NCBI GenBank assembly: GCA_900544845.1
Contig: UQWV01000064.1
Location: 1 to 10,213, forward strand
DNA: 10,213 nt
Source: an uncultured Collinsella sp.
GTDB lineage: Bacteria; Actinomycetota; Coriobacteriia; Coriobacteriales; Coriobacteriaceae
Direction: 5' to 3'
The notes under the pieces were generated by a model. It was not told the origin of the DNA. It saw only the letters and a program-made list of their open reading frames with translations, and did no database searches. Positions 1 through 4,873 of the stretch are shown piece after piece (position 1 is the first letter of the stretch; every line of letters begins with the position of its first letter). A program made the translations under genes and the position numbers.

Positions 1-110
1 CTCTCTTTTAATTTTTTGGGGGGCGGGGGGGATTGTTTGGGCGGGCGGGGGGTCACCGTCGTCCCCCCCTCCGGCCAAATTTCTGGGCCGTGGGGGTGGG
101 GGTAAATTTC
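1..110. other. G/C homopolymer-rich end segment, no gene
   Basis: This stretch holds G runs at 18-23, 25-31, 39-41, 43-45, 47-52, 92-96 and 98-102 and a C run at 63-69. No convincing coding frame is present: the short open frames here have no ribosome site and a composition unlike the neighbouring genes. The runs could in principle form G-quadruplexes on the + strand. Such dense homopolymers at one edge are also typical of unreliable sequence at a contig end. I favour the artefact reading, without certainty. Confidence 0.5.
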
Positions 111-172
111 CGGCTACAAACGCTTCGCCGCCCGACCCTAGGGTTAACTTGGATGATTCTAGCAAATACAAC

Positions 173-207
173 AAGCGAGATGCCTGCGACTTGCGGGCAT
201 CTCGCTT
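173..207 (-). terminator. Intrinsic terminator downstream of guaB
   Basis: The arms 173-184 and 196-207 are perfect reverse complements (12 bp). The stem extends inward through a G-T pair and two more pairs to 187/193, leaving a 5-base loop. On the minus strand the stem is followed by a T-rich run (TTGTTGTATTTG). It begins about 50 bases after the guaB stop codon, as expected for a guaB transcript terminator. The + strand side also has a short T-rich tail (CTTTAT), so weak bidirectional action is possible. Confidence 0.85.
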
Positions 208-256
208 TATCTAAATAACGTGGCTGAGAATCAACCTTTGATATGCAGCTCTTACC

Positions 257-1768
257 TTATCGATAGGAAACGCTCTGCTGAGAATCCTTCACGACTACGT
301 CGTGGGCGCCGCCTTCGACGATGGAGGTGGAGCTTACCAGGGTCAGGCGTGCCTTTTCCTGGAGCTCGGGGATCGAGAGGGCGCCGCAGTTGCACATCGT
401 GGACTTGACCTTGTAGAGCGTGCCGCCCACGCCGTCCTTGAGGGAACCGGCATAGGGAACGTAGGAGTCAACGCCCTCGACGAAGCTGAGCTTCGCCGCG
501 CCGCCCAGGTCGTAGCGCTGCCAGTTGCGAGCACGCGCAGAACCCTCGCCCCAGTACTCCTTCATGTACTGGCCGTTGACGTTGACGCGCTCGGTCGGGC
601 TCTCATCGAAGCGGGCGAAGTAGCGACCCAGCATCATAAAGTCGGCACCCATAGCAAGGGCGAGCGTCATGTGGTAGTCGTATACGATACCGCCGTCGGA
701 GCACACGGGCACGTAAACACCGGTCTCCTCGTAGTACTCGTCACGGGCGCGGCAGACGTCGATCAGCGCGGTGGCCTGGCCACGACCGATACCCTTGGTC
801 TCGCGAGTGATGCAGATGGAACCGCCGCCGATACCGACCTTGATGAAGTCGGCACCGCAGTCGGCCAAGAAGCGGAAGCCCTCGGCGTCGACGACGTTAC
901 CGGCACCGACCTTGACGTCCTCGCCGTAGTTGGCGCGAATCCACTCGATGGTGCGCTTCTGCCACTCACTGAAGCCCTCGGAGGAGTCGATGCACAGGAC
1001 ATCGGCGCCAGCCTCGATGAGCAGCGGCACGCGCTCGGCATAGTCGCGGGTGTTGATACCGGCGCCGACCATATAGCGCTTGTCGTTATCGAGCAGCTCG
1101 TTGGGGTTGGTCTTGTGGCTGTCGTAATCCTTGCGGAAGACGATGCCCATAAGGTGATCGTTGTCGTCGACGATCGGCAGGGCGTTGAGCTTGTTGTCCC
1201 AAATGACGTCGTTGGCAACCTTGAGGCTGATGTTCTTGTCGCCCACGATGAGCTGCTCACGCGGGGTCATGAACTCGGAAACCTTCTTCTGGTGGTCATC
1301 GCGGCTGGGGCGATAGTCACGGCTGGTGACGATGCCCAGGAGCTTGCCCTTGGGAGTGCCGTCGTCGGTGACCGGCATGGTGGAGTGGCCGGTCTTCTCC
1401 TTGAGCTCGATGACCTGTTCCATGGTCATGTCGGGGGTCAGCGTGGAATCGGACTGAACAAAGCCGGCCTTGTGATCCTTGACGGCCTTGACCATGGCGG
1501 CCTCGGACTCGGGGGTCTGAGAACCGTAAATGAAGGACAGGCCACCCTCGGTAGCGAGCGCGACACCCATGTCGACGCCCGAGACGGACTGCATGATGGC
1601 GGAAACCATGGGGATGTTCAGGGTGATTGCCGGCTTCTCACCGCGCTTAAAGCGGGTTAGCGGCGTCTTAAGAGAAACGTTGTTGGGGATGCACTGCGAG
1701 GACGAATAGCCAGGAACCAGCAGATACTCCGAAAACGTGTGGGACTCACCGGGAAAGAACGTAGCCAT
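257..1768 (-). CDS. guaB: IMP dehydrogenase
   Basis: GuaB oxidises IMP to XMP with NAD+, the committed cytosolic step of guanine nucleotide synthesis. The protein is 503 residues. The TIM-barrel core is interrupted at about 100-220 by a CBS-domain pair (IVTSRDYR at 146-153, LPIVDD at 197-202). The catalytic loop GIGGGSICITRE (312-323) carries the nucleophile Cys319, CSDGGI is at 356-361, and the flap motif RNWQRYD supplies Arg418-Tyr419. A CNCG motif lies near 459-462. I chose the ATG at 1768 because AAAAGGAG sits just upstream; a 14-residue extension to 1810 lacks such a site. From memory, the length and the 319/418/419 numbering match the bacterial-like IMPDH of Tritrichomonas foetus rather than the common ~490-residue bacterial form. 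It is a single-gene transcript with its own terminator and a divergent regulator upstream. Function is secure. Confidence 0.97.
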   Translation of the reverse strand: MATFFPGESHTFSEYLLVPGYSSSQCIPNNVSLKTPLTRFKRGEKPAITLNIPMVSAIMQSVSGVDMGVALATEGGLSFIYGSQTPESEAAMVKAVKDHKAGFVQSDSTLTPDMTMEQVIELKEKTGHSTMPVTDDGTPKGKLLGIVTSRDYRPSRDDHQKKVSEFMTPREQLIVGDKNISLKVANDVIWDNKLNALPIVDDNDHLMGIVFRKDYDSHKTNPNELLDNDKRYMVGAGINTRDYAERVPLLIEAGADVLCIDSSEGFSEWQKRTIEWIRANYGEDVKVGAGNVVDAEGFRFLADCGADFIKVGIGGGSICITRETKGIGRGQATALIDVCRARDEYYEETGVYVPVCSDGGIVYDYHMTLALAMGADFMMLGRYFARFDESPTERVNVNGQYMKEYWGEGSARARNWQRYDLGGAAKLSFVEGVDSYVPYAGSLKDGVGGTLYKVKSTMCNCGALSIPELQEKARLTLVSSTSIVEGGAHDVVVKDSQQSVSYR

Positions 1769-1771
1769 GTT

Positions 1772-1780
1772 TCTCCTTTT
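1772..1780 (-). promoter_or_regulatory. Ribosome binding site fixing the guaB start
   Basis: On the minus strand this reads AAAAGGAGA and lies 3 bases before the ATG at 1768. It is the reason for choosing that start over the in-frame codon at 1810. Confidence 0.8.
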
Positions 1781-1819
1781 TCCATGCGACCGGTCGGCTG
1801 CAGGCCTCATAGGACCCAG

Positions 1820-1845
1820 CCCAACCTTGGGCGCCCAATACTGGG
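1820..1845. promoter_or_regulatory. Tandem palindromic operator candidate, CCCA-N4-TGGG twice
   Basis: Two copies of CCCA-N4-TGGG lie at 1820-1831 and 1834-1845, separated by CG. The period is 14 bases, and the junction itself forms the 12-base palindrome TTGGGCGCCCAA at 1827-1838. The pair sits in the guaB leader, just downstream of or over the likely transcription start, where a bound protein would block guaB transcription. It could instead fold as alternative RNA hairpins in the leader. The symmetry is seen directly; the regulator is unknown. The product of the divergent winged-helix gene, or a purine-responsive repressor, are candidates by position only. Confidence 0.5.
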
Positions 1846-1847
1846 GA

Positions 1848-1876
1848 AGTATCTTAACGCACTTTGACTGCTACAA
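1848..1876 (-). promoter_or_regulatory. Possible guaB promoter
   Basis: On the minus strand TTGTAG (1871-1876) and GATACT (1848-1853) are separated by 17 bases, a plausible if imperfect -35/-10 pair. The predicted start is near 1841, inside the tandem palindrome. The same bases read TACAAT at 1872-1877 on the + strand, a possible -10 for the divergent regulator gene, but no good -35 accompanies it. Confidence 0.35.
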
Positions 1877-1961
1877 TGCATGATTTAAGAAGAGCACACG
1901 AGGGTTTGACGCAGGCTTTGCGTTTACCCAGCAAACACTTTAGCGGGGAGATGCGGAGCAC

Positions 1962-2306
1962 ATGGAGTACAAGACGACGGCAAAGTTGGTCATTCAAGCG
2001 TGCGACAAAGACCTGCCGGGCGTCTTCGGCCACGGCTGCGTCTTGTTGCTGCAAGGTATCGCCCGCGAGCACTCGCTCAACCGTGCCGCCAAGAGCATGG
2101 GTATGGCGTATTCCAAGGCCTGGCGCATCGTAAACGAGGCCGAAGGTCAGCTGGGCTGCAAACTCATCGAGCGCGACGGCGCCCGCGGATCCACCCTCAC
2201 CCCCGCCGGCGAGCGGGCCATAGCGGTCTACGAGGAGCTGCAGACCGACATCAACAACGTCATCGCCACCAAAGCCAACGACCTCATCGCCAGCATCAAA
2301 GAGTAG
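1962..2306 (+). CDS. ModE/LysR-type winged helix-turn-helix regulator, single domain
   Basis: This is a 114-residue DNA-binding protein resembling the N-terminal domain of ModE. The helix-turn-helix spans about 36-60 (SLNRAAKSMGMAYSKAWRIV). The wing follows (LGCKLIERDGARGSTLTPAGERA, 64-86), then a helix at 87-112 that would dimerise. The AYSKAW and LTPAG signatures fit the ModE branch rather than full-length LysR. No molybdate-binding TOBE domain follows, so it cannot sense oxyanions the way E. coli ModE does. The ATG at 1962 has a close CGGAG (1954-1958) and a GGGGAG at 1945-1950. It is divergent from guaB and shares a 193-base control region with it. Its last 11 bases overlap the end of the opposing PLP-fold gene. 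No molybdenum genes are visible, so its target and signal are unknown; control of itself or guaB is only a positional guess. Confidence 0.85.
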   Translation: MEYKTTAKLVIQACDKDLPGVFGHGCVLLLQGIAREHSLNRAAKSMGMAYSKAWRIVNEAEGQLGCKLIERDGARGSTLTPAGERAIAVYEELQTDINNVIATKANDLIASIKE

Positions 2307-3300
2307 CTAATTTGCGGAGGGCGCCGTCTAGGGTTGACGCTACAACCAGAGGATTATCGGTGCCGGCGAAGAGGCGGATGGTTCCCCCCTGCTTGCCGCG
2401 TGGGGCCGATAGGCGTGTCGTTGCGCCGCCGGCGGGCGACGTGCGGAACTCCCCCGGCAATGTGTCGAACAGCTCACCCGCACTTCGCTCGATAAGGTCA
2501 AACTCAACTGCCGGGCCAAAGCCGTGCTCGAGGATTCCCGTTGCAACCGCATGATCGGGATGCGAACCCAGCCCAGGATAGCGCACGTTGCGCACCATCT
2601 CGTTGGCAGCCAGATACTCAGCCAGTGCACGTGCGCGGTCGAAGTGAGCCTGCATGCGAGCATCGAGCGAGTCCAGCCCGCGCTCCAGCACGTCGGCCTC
2701 GTCAGCAGTCAAATCAAGCTTGGCCAAGCCGCAGCCCTCAAGCAGGGCATGCGTGCACTCGGCAGCGGCATCCACACGATGGCGCCTGAGCTGCGAGCGC
2801 GCCACCGAGACGGCGACGAGCTTGCGCGGCGCAACGCCGGCACACACGCGGTCGAGCGCCTCGAGCGACAGCGCAGCACCCAGCCGCAGCGGATCGCAGC
2901 CAAAAGCCGACGCCACGGTGTTGTCCACAACCAACAGCGCATGAGCCTCACGCGCCGCCCGACCCAGCGCGCGCAAATCGGGAACACGCAGGCCAAAGCC
3001 GCCGATTGAATTCACAAACCACCACAGGTGCGGCACCTCGGCATCAAACGCGGTGGCAAAACCCTCGGACGCGGCGGCAAACGCCGCAACCGACGGCTCC
3101 CCCACGAGCACAACGTCGCAGGCATCAAAGCCGCGCGCAAACGCATCGGCAAAGTCATCGGCAAACACGACCAGGCGATCGCTGGGACGCACAATCCCCA
3201 GCAGCGACAGCGCCGCCGGCACGTGCGAGGCCGCAACAAGACGCGCCTCACGCGCGCCGGCCCTTGCAGCCCAGGACTCTTCTAGCTGTTGCACGTCCAC
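2296..3300 (-). CDS. Degenerate Cys/Met-metabolism PLP-fold protein (cystathionine synthase/lyase-like)
   Basis: The 334-residue protein has the layout of fold-type I gamma-family enzymes (cystathionine gamma-synthase, cystathionine lyases). A VVDNTVASAF segment at 124-133 includes the Asp that normally contacts the PLP ring. VRYPGLGSHPDHAVA is at 239-253, and a C-terminal TIRLFAGTDNP is at 307-317. The usual HSxTKY segment is replaced by LEALDRV (146-152), so ungapped alignment puts Arg151 at the Schiff-base lysine. The N-terminal YSR-NP region is also missing, and at 334 residues it is shorter than the usual ~380-400. It may be a non-catalytic relative or use altered chemistry. I chose the GTG at 3300, behind AAGGGATGG; a TTG at 3327 would add nine residues without a clear site. 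No convincing promoter is visible upstream. The frame is intact, so this is not an obvious pseudogene. Confidence 0.8.
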   Translation of the reverse strand: MDVQQLEESWAARAGAREARLVAASHVPAALSLLGIVRPSDRLVVFADDFADAFARGFDACDVVLVGEPSVAAFAAASEGFATAFDAEVPHLWWFVNSIGGFGLRVPDLRALGRAAREAHALLVVDNTVASAFGCDPLRLGAALSLEALDRVCAGVAPRKLVAVSVARSQLRRHRVDAAAECTHALLEGCGLAKLDLTADEADVLERGLDSLDARMQAHFDRARALAEYLAANEMVRNVRYPGLGSHPDHAVATGILEHGFGPAVEFDLIERSAGELFDTLPGEFRTSPAGGATTRLSAPRGKQGGTIRLFAGTDNPLVVASTLDGALRKLATL

Positions 3301-3382
3301 GCGACACCATCCCTTACATAAAACCAAACCAAGACTAGCCCACCCAGGTCGAGAAAACGTCAGCGCAAGCAGCGTCGAGCGG

Positions 3383-3406
3383 TCCGGCGTTCGTTAGAAC
3401 GCCGGA
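3383..3406 (-). terminator. Perfect hairpin after the exopolysaccharide operon
   Basis: The arms 3383-3392 (TCCGGCGTTC) and 3397-3406 are perfect reverse complements with a 4-base loop, starting six bases after the stop codon of the last operon gene. No T-run follows on the minus strand, so it is either a U-tract-less terminator or an mRNA 3'-end stabiliser. The remaining ~80 bases up to the PLP-fold gene show nothing else recognisable. Confidence 0.6.
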
Positions 3407-3412
3407 ACAAAA

Positions 3413-4078
3413 TCACCCGTGATATTCGCCGTTGTATTGGATGAGCGTCAGGTCTTCCACGCCGTCGAGCGCGCGGATGGCGTCGGCATAGGGCATATCC
3501 ACGCCGTCCGAGAACACCTCGACGGCCATCTCCACCTTGTCACCGCGCATGGTCTTGGACTTGACGGTGAACTTGGTGCGCCCAAACGCACGCACGATAT
3601 CGTCGCCGGTGGTCTGACCCGTGTAGTGGATGACCATCATGTACACGTGCGCCTTGTCCTGGTGGCTCGCAAAGCCGGCGATCATCACCACGATCACCAC
3701 TGCCGTGAGCCCCACGAGCGCATACATGCCGGCGCCTGCCGTAATGCCCGTGGTAATGGCCCAAAACAGATACAGCAGGTCGAGCGGGTCCTTGACCGCC
3801 GTACGGTAACGAACGATGGACAGAGCACCGACCATACCGAGCGAGATGACCACGTTCGTCGAGATCGCGAGCGTGACCATGCAGGTGAGCACGCACATGC
3901 CCACGAGCGTCACGGCAAAACTGCGCGAATACACCACGCCGGTAAAAAAGCGCTTGTACACGTAATAGATCAGGATGCCCATGGCGAGCGCCACGAGCAG
4001 CGACAGGCCAATCTTGGCAGGGTCGACCTGACCGAACGCCTCCAAGACGGAGTTCTTAAAAAAGTCCCTGGTGCTCAT
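3413..4078 (-). CDS. DUF4956 integral membrane protein
   Basis: The 221-residue protein has hydrophobic segments at about 22-40, 53-76, 101-117 and 118-137. Between them lies the conserved family signature GALSIVRYRTAVKDP (84-98), whose paired Arg and Lys in a membrane-adjacent loop suggest anion binding. A soluble domain follows (about 140-221), probably a small alpha/beta fold. The biochemical role of DUF4956 is not established to my knowledge. The family often sits beside VTC-domain and CotH genes, as here. It starts 3 bases after the VTC stop, with GAGGGG at 4090-4095 upstream, and it is the last gene of the operon. Because the VTC-like neighbour has no membrane segment of its own, this protein is a plausible membrane anchor or channel for it. 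The family call is strong; the role is inferred. Confidence 0.9.
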   Translation of the reverse strand: MSTRDFFKNSVLEAFGQVDPAKIGLSLLVALAMGILIYYVYKRFFTGVVYSRSFAVTLVGMCVLTCMVTLAISTNVVISLGMVGALSIVRYRTAVKDPLDLLYLFWAITTGITAGAGMYALVGLTAVVIVVMIAGFASHQDKAHVYMMVIHYTGQTTGDDIVRAFGRTKFTVKSKTMRGDKVEMAVEVFSDGVDMPYADAIRALDGVEDLTLIQYNGEYHG

Positions 4079-4081
4079 GGT

Positions 4082-4873
4082 TTAAATATCCCCTCGGTTC
4101 CCAAAATCCGATTCCCAGTAGTTAAATCCGCGCAGGTAGGCGGTCTTGTCGTAGCACAGGCAGTACTTGGAGACCGCCGTAAGCTCGGCCGCGCCCGGCG
4201 GCACCAAATCGCGCACCAGCTGCGGGCAAAACTCCGTAAACTTGACCTCCATCACCAGCTTGCCGGGCTCCAGGACCGGCAGCGCGGGCAGCGTCGCGTC
4301 AAAGATATCGAAGCTTCCCACCGCGGCACGCACGTTCATGTCAAACGTAATGCGCACGGTGCCCTCATCCATCACCCACGGCTCGCGCTCGTAGTCCACA
4401 ATGGTCCGCGGGCGCATCATGTTGCAGATGCACTCGATGTAGAACTCGCGACAGAGCGGATAGGGGCTCCTCAGCAAAAAGCCGTAGTCGCCAGCCAAAA
4501 TCTGCTCAAACTCGCCGCGAGTAAGCGGCGCGTCCTCCTTGTGGATCCAGCTGCCGTACTTCTTTTTGCGCTCGAGCTTAATCACCTTGTCGCTGCCGTT
4601 ATAGATGCGCACGCGATACTTTTTGCGCATGAGAATGCCGGCGTCTTTTTCCTCGTAGGCCGAGTTGCAGTAGTCGTCAAAGTACAGGCTGCGAATGGTG
4701 TATCCGCCCGCCTGCGCATGTTTATCCAGCTTAAACACCGGCGCCATGCGACAGGCAAGCGCGGCGTGCTCGCCCTCGTTAATGAGATATTTGAGCTCGT
4801 GGCGGTAACGCTCCTGCGTGGTACGCACAGGCGGGGCCGCCAAGCGCTCAAGCAGCGCGCTAGCCCTCCTCAT
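4082..4873 (-). CDS. VTC-domain polyphosphate-polymerase-like protein
   Basis: The 263-residue protein spans one VTC/triphosphate-tunnel domain. Basic and acidic residues that normally line the tunnel are in order: RHELKY (24-29), RSLYFD (61-66), KYRVR (85-89), KLERKKK (99-105), YER (161-163), RITFD (174-178), MEVKF (208-212) and SKY (235-237). In yeast Vtc4 this fold makes polyphosphate from ATP. No SPX sensor domain and no transmembrane segment are present, so it is a bare catalytic domain, presumably cytosolic. It starts 14 bases inside the cotH-like gene; GGAGG at 4880-4884 lies 6 bases before the ATG. The stop is 3 bases before the DUF4956 gene. All expected tunnel motifs appear intact, so activity on phosphate chains or another triphosphate substrate is likely. 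The actual product, whether polyphosphate or a phosphorylated glycan intermediate, is unknown. Confidence 0.93.
   Translation of the reverse strand: MRRASALLERLAAPPVRTTQERYRHELKYLINEGEHAALACRMAPVFKLDKHAQAGGYTIRSLYFDDYCNSAYEEKDAGILMRKKYRVRIYNGSDKVIKLERKKKYGSWIHKEDAPLTRGEFEQILAGDYGFLLRSPYPLCREFYIECICNMMRPRTIVDYEREPWVMDEGTVRITFDMNVRAAVGSFDIFDATLPALPVLEPGKLVMEVKFTEFCPQLVRDLVPPGAAELTAVSKYCLCYDKTAYLRGFNYWESDFGNRGDI

Noticed and set aside
18..70. RNA gene or regulatory RNA from the G-run and C-run pairing
   Set aside because: Runs of G facing runs of C can pair in many registers, which is no evidence for a defined structure. No conserved RNA motif is recognisable.
302..1660. Long + strand open frame of 452 codons opposite guaB
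   Set aside because: It is the antisense shadow of a confident gene. Third-position G/C bias removes stop codons on the other strand. The product is a low-complexity mix of Val, Ala, Asp, Gly and His with no recognisable domain or ribosome site.
1769..1810. 14-residue N-terminal extension of GuaB
   Set aside because: The strong AAAAGGAG site lies inside this extension and points to the ATG at 1768. The family also normally begins close to the MATFFPGESHTF segment.
1864..1892. TTGACT at 1864-1869 as a -35 for the ModE-like gene
   Set aside because: No acceptable -10 lies at 16-18 bases. The best AT-rich hexamer, TTTAAG, is only 14 bases away.
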